NCBI RefSeq assembly: GCF_025399835.1
Contig: NZ_JAODVR010000002.1
Coordinates: 124,001-188,000, forward strand
Length of the DNA: 64,000 nt
DNA from: Haloarchaeobius sp. HME9146
Lineage (GTDB): Archaea; Halobacteriota; Halobacteria; Halobacteriales; Natrialbaceae
Reading direction: 5' to 3'
A program made the position numbers and the translations under genes. Positions 34,187-42,335 of the stretch are shown here, one piece after another; the stretch's first letter is position 1, and every line of letters begins with the position of its first letter. The notes under the pieces are model-generated. The model made no database searches. It saw only the letters and a program-made list of their open reading frames with translations, and was not told where the DNA came from.

Positions 34187-35410
34187 ATGAGCGGAACAGT
34201 AGTGGTACTTGGCGGTTCTGGCGCAATGACCTCGTCCTGTGTCTACGACCTGCACAAGACGAGCGGATTCGACGAGATCGTCGTCGCGGACGTCGACGAG
34301 GAGAACGCACGGAAGCTGCTCGACGTGGTCGACGACGAGCGGGTCAGCTTCACCGACGTCGACGCGACCGACACGGCGGACCTGGTGCGGGTGCTGGAGG
34401 GAGCGGACTACGTGGTCAACGGGCTCCCCTACCAGTTCGAGGACAACGTGCTCGACGCCATCGTCGAGGTGGGTGACATCACCGGCGTGGACCTGAACGC
34501 GTTCGACTTCGACCGCATCCTCGCTCGCTCGGACGAGTTCGAGGAGGCGGGCTGTGCGCTCTGGTTCTGTAACGGTGGCGTCGTCAGCACCATCATGCTC
34601 GGGATGCTCGCGTGCCAGGACATGGATGACGTGAGCGAGGTGAACTTCTACTGGGGCATGTGGCGGCTGCTCACGCAGACGACCGCGGGCCTCACCGACA
34701 CGGTCACCTACGAACACGACCCGAACGTCGACGAGCGCGTCGTCTGGCAGGACGGCGAGGTCACCAAGGACCTCCCGCCGTTCGGCCTGCGCAAGGAGTT
34801 CGACTTCCCGGACCCGGTCGGCCAGCAGGAGACCTACGTCATCACGCACCCCGAGTCCATCACGTTCCCGTGGTCGGACATCGCTCAGGAGACGGGGGTC
34901 GAGCGAATCGTCACCCGCGGTGTCTGGCACCCTGAGTGGCAGGATTACGAGGAGACGCTCCTGAACGCGGGCCTCTTCGATGCGGACCCGGTCGAGGTCG
35001 ACGGGGCAGAGGTCGACGCGCTGGAGGCGATGCAGCAGGCCATCATCCAGCAGGGTGCCGAGGACGAGTGGCGCGACCCGAGCGAACTCTCGCCGGAGAC
35101 CGAGTGGACGCCCCAGACCATCCTCTCGACCGAGGTCGTCGGGACCGAAGGCGACCGCGGCGCTCGGTCGGTGTACCACATGACCCAGCCCTTCCCGTTC
35201 TTCGACGGCAACGACATCACGCTGATGCGTGAATACGGCTGCTACGTCGGCGTCCCGCTGTCCGTGACGCTCCAGCTCATGGCGGCGGGCGAGTCGACCG
35301 GGTCGGGCATCTTCACCACGGAGACCAGCGGTGTCTCCCCGGAGCGGTACTTCGAGGCCATGGAGGAACGCGGCTTCGAACTCGTTCCGGAGACGACGCC
35401 GGCGAAGTAA
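34187..35410 (+). CDS. saccharopine dehydrogenase family protein
   Basis: The 407-residue protein begins MSGTVVVLGGSGAMTSSCV, an N-terminal Rossmann loop of the saccharopine dehydrogenase/lysine-ketoglutarate reductase family. The alternating VADVDEENARKL and YVVNGLPYQFEDNVLDAI segments fit the family. The C-terminal half is rich in aromatic residues and includes IMLGMLACQDM and ITLMREYGCYVGVPLS. It should carry out an NAD(P)-linked C-N bond oxidation or reduction, but family members have diverse roles. TTTTTGTG at about 34151-34158 is roughly 30 bp before the ATG. The substrate is unknown. Confidence 0.85.
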   Translation: MSGTVVVLGGSGAMTSSCVYDLHKTSGFDEIVVADVDEENARKLLDVVDDERVSFTDVDATDTADLVRVLEGADYVVNGLPYQFEDNVLDAIVEVGDITGVDLNAFDFDRILARSDEFEEAGCALWFCNGGVVSTIMLGMLACQDMDDVSEVNFYWGMWRLLTQTTAGLTDTVTYEHDPNVDERVVWQDGEVTKDLPPFGLRKEFDFPDPVGQQETYVITHPESITFPWSDIAQETGVERIVTRGVWHPEWQDYEETLLNAGLFDADPVEVDGAEVDALEAMQQAIIQQGAEDEWRDPSELSPETEWTPQTILSTEVVGTEGDRGARSVYHMTQPFPFFDGNDITLMREYGCYVGVPLSVTLQLMAAGESTGSGIFTTETSGVSPERYFEAMEERGFELVPETTPAK

Positions 35411-35446
35411 CGAGAATCGCGGTCGAAGCGGACGCGGTCGAATCGT

Positions 35447-35464
35447 CCACAGAACGAGTCTGTC
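35447..35464. repeat. 18-bp shared motif CCACAGAACGARTCTGTC, copy 2
   Basis: CCACAGAACGAGTCTGTC matches the copy at 31371 in 17 of 18 bases. It lies in the 97 bp between the convergent ends of the saccharopine-dehydrogenase-like gene and the IclR gene at 35508. Confidence 0.4.
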
Positions 35465-35507
35465 CCCTTTTCACAGCGCGCAGTCCGCAGGGCGGGTCAT
35501 CGAGGCT

Positions 35508-36275
35508 TCAGCGTGCGCCGTAGTTCAGCTCGACGATGTTGATAGCCGAGAGGAGCTTGTTCGTCAGTTCGTCTTCGACCTCGTCTTCACGCATCCGGTG
35601 GGCTGGCCCGGAGACGCTGATCGCACCGAGGACCTGGCCGTCGTCGGCGGTAACGGGCGCTGCGTAGGACATCATACCGAGTTTGTACTCTTCGCGCTCG
35701 TAGCTGAGGCCGCGCTCGCGGATTAGCTCGAACTGGTCGAACAGCTCGTCCCGGTCCGTGACCGTGTTCGGCGTCCGTTCGGGCATCCCGTGTCGGTCCA
35801 GTATCTCGTGGACGCGTTCTTCGGGGAGGTGCGCGAGCATCGCCTTGCCGGTGGCCGAGGAGTGGAGGTGGAAGTGCATCCCGGGGAACGTGTTGTACTG
35901 GATGCTCTGGCTGCTCCAGGCCGCGGCGAGACAGACGGCCTTGCCGTCCTCCTCGACCACGAGCGAGACGAGTTCACTGCTCGATTCGTCCGCGAGCCGG
36001 TCGATTTCTGGCTTGGCGATGTCGTAGAGCGGCTTCCGCGAGCGTTCCTTCGACCCCAGTTCGAGGAAGCGAAGACTGAGCCGGTACCGGGGCCCGTTCT
36101 TGACGACGTAGCCGAGTTGTCGCAGCGTGCTGAGGTAGTCGTGGACGACGCTCTGTGGTCTGTCGAGTTCGTCGGCGACCTCGGTCACGCGCGCACCACC
36201 CGTCTCGTCCAGTACCGCGACCATCTCGTCCATGGTCAGCAGCGATTTTATCGGCCGGTTTGCCTCGTCACCCAT
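35508..36275 (-). CDS. IclR-family transcriptional regulator
   Basis: The 255-residue protein has an N-terminal winged helix (RPQSVVHDYLSTLRQLGYV) and the C-terminal effector domain ending GAISVSGPAHRMREDE. CTATTTGTG (about 36297-36305, minus strand) is 27 bp before the ATG. A RTTCGNNRTYRTCGAAY site lies immediately upstream of that TATA box at 36308-36324, suggesting self-regulation. The gene is divergent from the amidohydrolase-Rieske-BCCT operon, its most likely target. Confidence 0.93.
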   Translation of the reverse strand: MGDEANRPIKSLLTMDEMVAVLDETGGARVTEVADELDRPQSVVHDYLSTLRQLGYVVKNGPRYRLSLRFLELGSKERSRKPLYDIAKPEIDRLADESSSELVSLVVEEDGKAVCLAAAWSSQSIQYNTFPGMHFHLHSSATGKAMLAHLPEERVHEILDRHGMPERTPNTVTDRDELFDQFELIRERGLSYEREEYKLGMMSYAAPVTADDGQVLGAISVSGPAHRMREDEVEDELTNKLLSAINIVELNYGAR

Positions 36276-36307
36276 GAGAGAGACAATGCGTCACCAGTCA
36301 CAAATAG

Positions 36308-36324
36308 ATTCGGGATTATCGAAT
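36308..36324. promoter_or_regulatory. RTTCGNNRTYRTCGAAY dyad motif, copy 3
   Basis: ATTCGGGATTATCGAAT lies just upstream of the TATA box of the IclR gene starting at 36275. This is the expected place for a repressor or activator of that gene, and GATTCG..CGAATC extends the symmetry by one base. Confidence 0.55.
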
Positions 36325-36481
36325 CGGCGGCGGCGTCTCTGGGCCGCACCGTATCGCAGTATCGGCGTAGCGATGCTCGACTTCTGGATACTCGTCATCG
36401 TCCATGACAGAAACGGCCGATGGCCACGTGGGTTTCCGGTCGATTCTGCGACGACTGTTCAGCGTCTCTTCGCAGAACCAG

Positions 36482-36498
36482 ATTCGCGATTGTCGAAT
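36482..36498. promoter_or_regulatory. RTTCGNNRTYRTCGAAY dyad motif, copy 4
   Basis: ATTCGCGATTGTCGAAT lies 174 bp from copy 3 (start to start) and about 115 bp upstream of the amidohydrolase operon TATA box. The pair could let one IclR dimer pair loop the divergent promoter, but this is inference. Confidence 0.5.
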
Positions 36499-36647
36499 AT
36501 CAGTTTTCTTTTGATAAATCGGTGTCTGTGCCGGAGAAGGCCCCAGACACACACATTCGGCAAAATAAGATATATAAAATATCGGTAAATAACTTGCAGA
36601 TTGGATAACGTTTTTGTATAACAACCATGTACGTTCGGGTGGACACT

Positions 36648-37757
36648 ATGACAACGCCTCACCAACGAGTGGGCGAACAGTCGGCACCCGAGAGCGAGCT
36701 CTCGCTGATCGACTGTGACATCCATCAACGGTGGAAAGACGACGCGGAGTTCGTCAAGTACCTGCCCGAGCAGTACCAGCGAGACGGTATCGTCACGCCG
36801 ACCCTGCTGTACCGCAACCCCGGCGGGTTCCTTCGGCAGGACGAGAAGCCCGAGGATGGGGGCAAGCCCGGCTCTGACCTCGAGAAGATCGCCGAGGACC
36901 ACCTCGACAAGAACGACATCGACTACGCCATCCTCACGGGGAACTCCTGGCTCAACCTCGGGGCAGTCCCGAACAGGGATTACGCGGCGGCCCTGGCTGA
37001 CGCGTACAACCAGTGGCTCATCGAGGAGTGCCTCTCGGTCGACGACCGGTTCATCGGGTCGCTCTACGCGGCCCCGAAGAATCCCGGAGCGTCTGCCGAG
37101 CAGATCCGCGAATACGGTGACCATCCACAGGTCAAGCAGGTCCTCATGCCGGGTGGGTCCGAGGACCCCTACGGTCGCCCGCGCTACTGGCCGATATACG
37201 AGGCAGCCGTCGAGAAGGACCTCGCGGTAGGGGTCCATCCGTTCTCCGAGGGCCACGGGGTCGCCAACCCGCCGACCGGTGCCGGGCACCCGAACACCTA
37301 CATCGAGTGGCACACCCTACTCGGCGCATACTACATGGGCCAGCTGGCCAGCCTCGTCACCGAAGGCGTGTTCGTCGAGTATCCTGACCTGCGCTTCGCG
37401 TTCATCGAGGGCGGCTACGGGTGGCTCCCGCACTTCATGTGGCGCCTCGACAAGAACTGGAAGGGCCTGCGCTCGCAGGTCCCGTGGCTGGAGAAGAAGC
37501 CGAGCGAGTACATCCGCGAGAACGTCTGGTTCGCCAGCCAACCCATCGAGGAGCCGGAGCAACCCGAGCATCACAACCAGATACTCGAGATGATGCACGC
37601 CGACGAGATCCTCATCTTCGCGAGTGACTACCCCCACTGGGACGGCGACGACCCGACCTGGGGGTTCCCGCCGATGGACGAGGAGATGGAGCGTGCCATC
37701 CGGTACGAGAACGCCGCGGAACTGTACGACCTGCCGGTCCAATCGGGTGAGCGCTGA
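36648..37757 (+). CDS. amidohydrolase family 2 protein (ACMSD/resorcylate decarboxylase-like)
   Basis: The 369-residue protein has the amidohydrolase-related metal motif DCDIH (residues 22-26), a distal VHPFSEGHG His and a terminal FASDYPHWDGDD Asp, as in the ACMSD/gamma-resorcylate decarboxylase group. These enzymes decarboxylate or hydrolyse ring-derived acids using zinc or manganese. The second ATG (MTTPHQRV) was chosen because TTGTATAA is 29 bp upstream and the first ATG is only about 9 bp from it. The stop is directly followed by the Rieske gene ATG. The substrate is unknown. Confidence 0.85.
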   Translation: MTTPHQRVGEQSAPESELSLIDCDIHQRWKDDAEFVKYLPEQYQRDGIVTPTLLYRNPGGFLRQDEKPEDGGKPGSDLEKIAEDHLDKNDIDYAILTGNSWLNLGAVPNRDYAAALADAYNQWLIEECLSVDDRFIGSLYAAPKNPGASAEQIREYGDHPQVKQVLMPGGSEDPYGRPRYWPIYEAAVEKDLAVGVHPFSEGHGVANPPTGAGHPNTYIEWHTLLGAYYMGQLASLVTEGVFVEYPDLRFAFIEGGYGWLPHFMWRLDKNWKGLRSQVPWLEKKPSEYIRENVWFASQPIEEPEQPEHHNQILEMMHADEILIFASDYPHWDGDDPTWGFPPMDEEMERAIRYENAAELYDLPVQSGER

Positions 37758-38216
37758 ATGGAGAAGCGCTTCGAAGTCTGTCCGGCGGACGAGATCCAGC
37801 CCGGCGAGCGCCACATCACCGAACTCGAGGGGTTCTCCATCGGCATCTTCAACGTCGACGGCGAGTACTTCGCGCTGAAGAACGACTGCCCCCACCAGCG
37901 CGCACCGCTGTGTAAGGGGCCGGTCACCGGGACGACGAAATCCGATACCCCGGGCGAGTTCAACTACGAACGCCCTGGCGAGATCGTCCGCTGTCCGTGG
38001 CACGGGTGGGAGTTCGACATCAAGACGGGTGAGTCGATCTTCAACCCGCACAAGGTGAAGGCCAAGTCGTTCGAGGCGACGGTCGAACCGGCAGAAGACG
38101 TAGCGACCGACGGAGGCGGGTGTGACAACTGCTCCGTCGAGATAGAAGGTGAGGAACCTCCCGTCGAGACGTACGACGTGGAGGTCGAACAAGACACCGT
38201 CGTGGTGTATCTCTAG
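37758..38216 (+). CDS. stand-alone Rieske [2Fe-2S] protein
   Basis: The 152-residue protein has the Rieske cluster ligands C44-P-H46 and C79-P-W-H82, and the KNDCPHQRAPLC and CPWHGWEF boxes. It is longer than ordinary Rieske ferredoxins (about 105 residues) because of an acidic C-terminal extension with an extra CDNC pair. Its ATG touches the amidohydrolase stop (TGAATG), so the two are translationally coupled. It probably carries one electron in the cytoplasm. No oxygenase alpha subunit or reductase gene is in the window, so its partner is unknown. Confidence 0.9.
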   Translation: MEKRFEVCPADEIQPGERHITELEGFSIGIFNVDGEYFALKNDCPHQRAPLCKGPVTGTTKSDTPGEFNYERPGEIVRCPWHGWEFDIKTGESIFNPHKVKAKSFEATVEPAEDVATDGGGCDNCSVEIEGEEPPVETYDVEVEQDTVVVYL

Positions 38217-38229
38217 GAGGGTTCACGAT

Positions 38230-39867
38230 ATGAGCACCGAATCAGACAGTATGTTCGGGGAGTTCAGGGACGAGATTCAACCATCGGTCTTCTGGGGTGG
38301 GGCGATACTGACCGTCATCGCGATCGCGGTCCTCGGCACCTGGCCGAGCGCCTCGGCAGAGGTACTGACCAACGTCAACACGTGGCTGTGGAAGAACCTC
38401 AGCTGGGTGTATCTCGGCATCATGTTCATCTGCGTCGGCTTCTGCCTGTGGCTGCTGCTGGGCCCGTGGGGACGCATCAAGCTCGGGGGCGAGGACGAGG
38501 AACCGGAGTACTCGTTCTTCGCGTTCTTCGCGATGCTGTTCTCTGCAGGGCTCTCGACGGGCCTCGTCTTCTTCGGGCCCGCAGAGGCGCTGTTCCACTA
38601 CTCGTCGGGACCGCCGTTCCTCAGCGCAGGCTCGAGCTCCGCCGCGGTGATGCCCGGCGCGATTCAGTACACCCTGCTGCACTGGGGTATCTCGCCGTGG
38701 TCGGCGTACCTCATCGTCGGCGTCACCATCGCGTACTTCGTGCACCGGCACGGTGCGCCCATCAAGCCATCGACCATCTTCGCGCCGTTCATCGGCGTCG
38801 AGAACCTCGACAAGGACTGGGTGAAGCCCCTCGACATGGGCATCGTCGTGCTCTCGGTCGGTGGCGTCGCCGTCTCGCTCGGCTTCGTCGTCACCCAGTT
38901 CCTGACCGGACTCAACTACAACTGGGGTGTCCAGGTCGGTGACCTCGGCATCCTGCTGGTCACGACCGGACTCACCATCGGATTCACCATCTCTGCCGCA
39001 CTCGGCGTCGACAAGGGTATCCGCCGCATCTCCCACTTCAACATGGGGCTGTTCGTCACCCTGCTCGTCGTCGCCTTCCTCGCCGGCCCGACCGGGTTCC
39101 TGATGAACCTCGGCACGGAGGCGGTCGGCGGGTACGTCAACGACTTCGTCGAGATGAGCCTCTACGCGAACGTCGCCAACGGCGCGTCCTGGGTCGGCGG
39201 CTGGACGGTCTTCTACTGGGCCTGGTGGTTCTCGTTCGCGCCGATGATCGGCATCTTCATGGCCCGCATCAGTCGCGGCCGGACCATCCGCCAGGTCGTC
39301 TTCGCCGGCCTCGCTGGAACCTCCGCGGCCTCCTTCCCGTGGTTCATCGTGATGGGCGGCTCCTCGCTGTGGGTCCAGCACAACGGCCAGGCCGACATCC
39401 TCGGCGCGGTCGGCGAGTACGGGACCGAGGTCGCCGGGTTCCCGCTGTTCGAGCAGATCGTCCCCTTCGGACTCGGCGGCGTCTTCTCGGGGCTGTACCT
39501 GCTGCTGGTGCTGACGTTCCTCATCACCACGGTCGACTCGACGACGCTCAGCCTGGCGATGTTCACCACCGGCGGCGACGAGGACCCCTCGACCATCAAC
39601 CGGGTCACCTGGGGAACCCTCGTCGGCGTGCTCACGTCCATCCTGCTCATCGTGGGCGGCCTGCCGGCGCTCAAGGACATGATCGTCCTCGTCGGCCTGC
39701 CCGTGGCACTCGTCTGCCTGCTGTGTTTCGTCGGGCTGACCAAGGAACTCGAATCCCGCCATCCCGTCCTGCTCACCGACCGCGACCGGTCGCCCGACGA
39801 GAGTGGGACCGGCACCTCGCGGCCCAACCGGAGCCCACAGGACTCGGCGATGGTCACCGAGGACTGA
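38230..39867 (+). CDS. BCCT-family transporter
   Basis: The 545-residue membrane protein has about 12 hydrophobic segments and the betaine/carnitine/choline transporter landmarks, including GWTVFYWAWWFSFAPMIGIF and ARISRGRTIRQV. It imports quaternary ammonium or related compounds with Na+ or H+. The start MSTESDSMFGEF was chosen because an AGGAGGG ribosome site lies about 9 bp before it, right after the Rieske stop. It ends an operon with the amidohydrolase and Rieske genes, so its cargo may be the pathway substrate. The C-terminal tail is polar and may be regulatory. Confidence 0.92.
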   Translation: MSTESDSMFGEFRDEIQPSVFWGGAILTVIAIAVLGTWPSASAEVLTNVNTWLWKNLSWVYLGIMFICVGFCLWLLLGPWGRIKLGGEDEEPEYSFFAFFAMLFSAGLSTGLVFFGPAEALFHYSSGPPFLSAGSSSAAVMPGAIQYTLLHWGISPWSAYLIVGVTIAYFVHRHGAPIKPSTIFAPFIGVENLDKDWVKPLDMGIVVLSVGGVAVSLGFVVTQFLTGLNYNWGVQVGDLGILLVTTGLTIGFTISAALGVDKGIRRISHFNMGLFVTLLVVAFLAGPTGFLMNLGTEAVGGYVNDFVEMSLYANVANGASWVGGWTVFYWAWWFSFAPMIGIFMARISRGRTIRQVVFAGLAGTSAASFPWFIVMGGSSLWVQHNGQADILGAVGEYGTEVAGFPLFEQIVPFGLGGVFSGLYLLLVLTFLITTVDSTTLSLAMFTTGGDEDPSTINRVTWGTLVGVLTSILLIVGGLPALKDMIVLVGLPVALVCLLCFVGLTKELESRHPVLLTDRDRSPDESGTGTSRPNRSPQDSAMVTED

Positions 39868-39925
39868 ACGACTTCGACGTACCGCTCGATTCGACCGAAC
39901 CGGGAGAAGACGACTGCGCTTCGCG

Positions 39926-40354
39926 TTAGCTGCTACCTGCGGCGTTGACGACCGGCCGGTCGGCGTTCAACATCACCTTCTGGGTCACACTGCCGAACAG
40001 TGCCTTCCCGGCAGGCGTCCGTTTTCGCCCGCCGATGACGATGTAGCGAGCATCGACCCCATCCGCGTATTCGACGATGTTCTTGACGGGGTCACCGACA
40101 CGTACGACGGTCGTTACGGGGTACTCAACAGCATCGGTCGCCGAGCCCACGATCCGGTCCGCAGCCTGTTGGACCTCGTAGTTCTCGGTCACGTCCTCCT
40201 CGTCCAGCGTGACCTCGAGGACGTCGACGAGCTTCGAGCGCTCGAACACGTGGAGGACGTGGAGTTCGTCGTCGAACGCCGCCGCGAGTTTCGCAGCTTC
40301 GTCCGCGACGCGCGATGCTCTCTCTGATTCATCGATGGCTGCCACGACTACCAT
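39926..40354 (-). CDS. universal stress protein UspA family
   Basis: The 142-residue protein has one UspA domain: MVVVAAIDESERASRV at the start and the ATP-binding loop GGRKRTPAGKALFGSVTQ near the end. UspA proteins bind ATP or AMP and help cells cope with stress. TTCTTACT near 40382 is 28 bp before the ATG, so it is leaderless; the longer frame adds a Ser-rich leader of 34 residues unlike the family. It converges with the BCCT gene. Confidence 0.9.
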   Translation of the reverse strand: MVVVAAIDESERASRVADEAAKLAAAFDDELHVLHVFERSKLVDVLEVTLDEEDVTENYEVQQAADRIVGSATDAVEYPVTTVVRVGDPVKNIVEYADGVDARYIVIGGRKRTPAGKALFGSVTQKVMLNADRPVVNAAGSS

Positions 40355-40409
40355 ACGTGACGCTTCGTGCGCACTGAGTAAGAACTTCGGGTGCGTTCTC
40401 ACCGACTGA

Positions 40410-40826
40410 TTACTGCGCGAGGAGGATGACGGCGGCGACGGCGAAGCCGATACCAAGGACGTTCATCTTCCCGAGGGATTCGTTGAGGAAGACGACGCCG
40501 AGGACGGTCACTACCAGCAGGTACATCCCGCTGATGCTGGTCGCGATGCCGACCGAGCCATCGGTCAGGGCGATGTAGTACGCGAGTGTTCCGAGGCCGA
40601 GGCAGAGCCCACTGAGCACGGCGAACCAGAGGCCGTCGGTCGCGACGGCGATGGAACTGCCGGAGTTGACCCCGATGTAGGCCCCCACCGCGAGGAGCGC
40701 GGCGATGTAGGTGTAGACTACCGCCTGTTCGGCCGGGATGTTCCTCGTGGCGAGCTTCGCGAAGAAGGCCCACCCCGCGTAGAGTATCATGGCTGTACCG
40801 GCGAAGAGAACTGTGGCTTTCGACAT
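40410..40826 (-). CDS. single-domain EamA/DMT-type membrane protein
   Basis: The 138-residue protein has about five hydrophobic segments and the EamA pattern ATSISGMYLLVVTVLGVVFLNE followed by a Gly-rich last helix. Full EamA transporters have two such domains; this single-domain form probably dimerises. The start MSKATVLFAG was chosen because an upstream ATG adds a polar leader before the first helix. The substrate is unknown. It is divergent from the MFS gene. Confidence 0.82.
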   Translation of the reverse strand: MSKATVLFAGTAMILYAGWAFFAKLATRNIPAEQAVVYTYIAALLAVGAYIGVNSGSSIAVATDGLWFAVLSGLCLGLGTLAYYIALTDGSVGIATSISGMYLLVVTVLGVVFLNESLGKMNVLGIGFAVAAVILLAQ

Positions 40827-41019
40827 TGCGTACGTCAAGCCGACACGAGGAGGGGACAAAGCCGTTTCGACGCGGTCAGAGCTCGCCGCGACCATGCAAC
40901 CCGTTCGAGTGGTGGCCGCTCCACCGCGCCAGCAACAGGCCGCCAGACCACGCCAGCAACACTTGCCCGCAATCGCTACCTATTCAACCCGTCCCTGTGA
41001 CGTTTTCACAACGACCGAT

Positions 41020-42183
41020 ATGAGAGACGTCATCTCGGGGTACGCCGGCCGACAGCTATCGCTCCACGCACTGGGACTCGTGGTCATCCTCTCCGGCGTC
41101 CTCGTCGTCGCGCCGCTGCTTCCCTCCATCATCGAGACGTTCGACATCTCGCCCGCCACTGCGGGGTTCTCCATCTCGGTCCTCTGGGCGACCAACGCCC
41201 TGGTCCAGTACCCCGGCGGCCGGTACGCGGACCGCCTCCCCTCGACCGTCGTCCTGCTCCTGAGCCAGACGCTGCTGGTCGTCGGCTTCCTCTCGCTGGC
41301 CTTCTCGACCACCTTCCCGCAGTTCGTCCTCGGTCTCGCGCTCGTGGGGGCCGGCTATGGGATGTTCGAACCGGCGGGGATGGTCCTGCTCGGTGACCTC
41401 TTCGACGAAAAGCGTGGCCGGGCGTTCGGAATCCGGGACGCCGCTGTCAACTTCGGCAGCACGCTCTCGGCCGCCCTCGCGGCCGCCGCCCTCACCTACA
41501 CCACGTGGCGGGCCGCCTTCGTGCCGGTCGCACTCTTGCTCTGTGTCGTGCTCTTCTCCTTGCATCGCGTCACCAGGGACAGCTATACCGTCTCCACCGT
41601 CGACCTCGAACTGCGCAACACGGCGGTCAGATTGTTCGAGACCCCACAGTCCGGGGCGCTCGTCGCGGTGACTGCGATGACGCTGTTCGCCTGGCAGGGG
41701 ACTGCGAGCTTCCTGCCGACGTTCCTCCAGCTGGAGAAGGGGTTCTCCGAACTCGCCGCGACGCTTGGCTTCGCTGGTCTCTTCCTGGTGGGAACCGTGA
41801 CGACGCCGGTCGCTGGCGCACTCGGAGACCGCTGGTCCCATCTCCGTGTCGCGGCTGTGACGACGGGGTTCAGCGTGCTCGGCCTCGCAACCCTCGTGGT
41901 CGCTGACCGCCGCCTGCTGGTCATCCTCGGGTTGGTCGTCTTCGCCGTCGGGCTGACGACGTTCTGGCCGGTCATCTACGTCCATCTCGTCGGCCAGCTC
42001 TCGGGGGATACTGTCGGGGGCGACCTCGGCGCGCTTCGGACAGCGTACTTCGCCATCGGGAGTCTCGGGCCGTCATACGTGGGACTGGTCGCCGCGAAGT
42101 TCGACTACTCGCTCGCCTTCGCGAGCCTGCTCGTCTGCTTCCTCGGTGCCGGTGTGACCGTGCTGTGGCTGGCAGACGGCTGA
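41020..42183 (+). CDS. major facilitator superfamily transporter
   Basis: The 387-residue protein has 12 predicted membrane helices and the MFS loop motif GGRYADRLPS between helices 2 and 3, with GDRWSHLR in the second half. It carries a small solute with a proton or by exchange. The start MRDVISGYAG was chosen because an upstream ATG would add a 77-residue polar leader. CTATTCA near 40982 is a weak TATA-like box. Its cargo is unknown. Confidence 0.88.
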   Translation: MRDVISGYAGRQLSLHALGLVVILSGVLVVAPLLPSIIETFDISPATAGFSISVLWATNALVQYPGGRYADRLPSTVVLLLSQTLLVVGFLSLAFSTTFPQFVLGLALVGAGYGMFEPAGMVLLGDLFDEKRGRAFGIRDAAVNFGSTLSAALAAAALTYTTWRAAFVPVALLLCVVLFSLHRVTRDSYTVSTVDLELRNTAVRLFETPQSGALVAVTAMTLFAWQGTASFLPTFLQLEKGFSELAATLGFAGLFLVGTVTTPVAGALGDRWSHLRVAAVTTGFSVLGLATLVVADRRLLVILGLVVFAVGLTTFWPVIYVHLVGQLSGDTVGGDLGALRTAYFAIGSLGPSYVGLVAAKFDYSLAFASLLVCFLGAGVTVLWLADG

Positions 42184-42335
42184 GGAACGAACGGCGGCGT
42201 CGGTTCGCCAGCTCGACGACAGGGTTTCGGGGTGAACCTTGGCCACGTCCCTGTTGCTGTCACCGAAACCTCTCCCCGCGAAAGCTGGGAACATCCGCGT
42301 CTCGTTTTATACGGCTGACTGGCGATAGTATACGT

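Larger units (their letters stand above)
36276..36647. other. divergent regulatory region, IclR and amidohydrolase operon
   Basis: This 372-bp AT-rich region contains the IclR promoter, two RTTCGNNRTYRTCGAAY motifs (36308 and 36482), and a GATAT..ATATC palindrome at 36569-36583. TTGTATAA at about 36615-36622 is 29 bp before the amidohydrolase ATG. No protein-coding frame here looks real. Confidence 0.65.

Noticed and set aside
38242-39762. 506-codon minus-strand frame opposite the BCCT transporter
   Set aside because: Its Glu/Asp/Gly/Arg-rich, non-hydrophobic composition is a mirror effect of the real membrane protein's codons.
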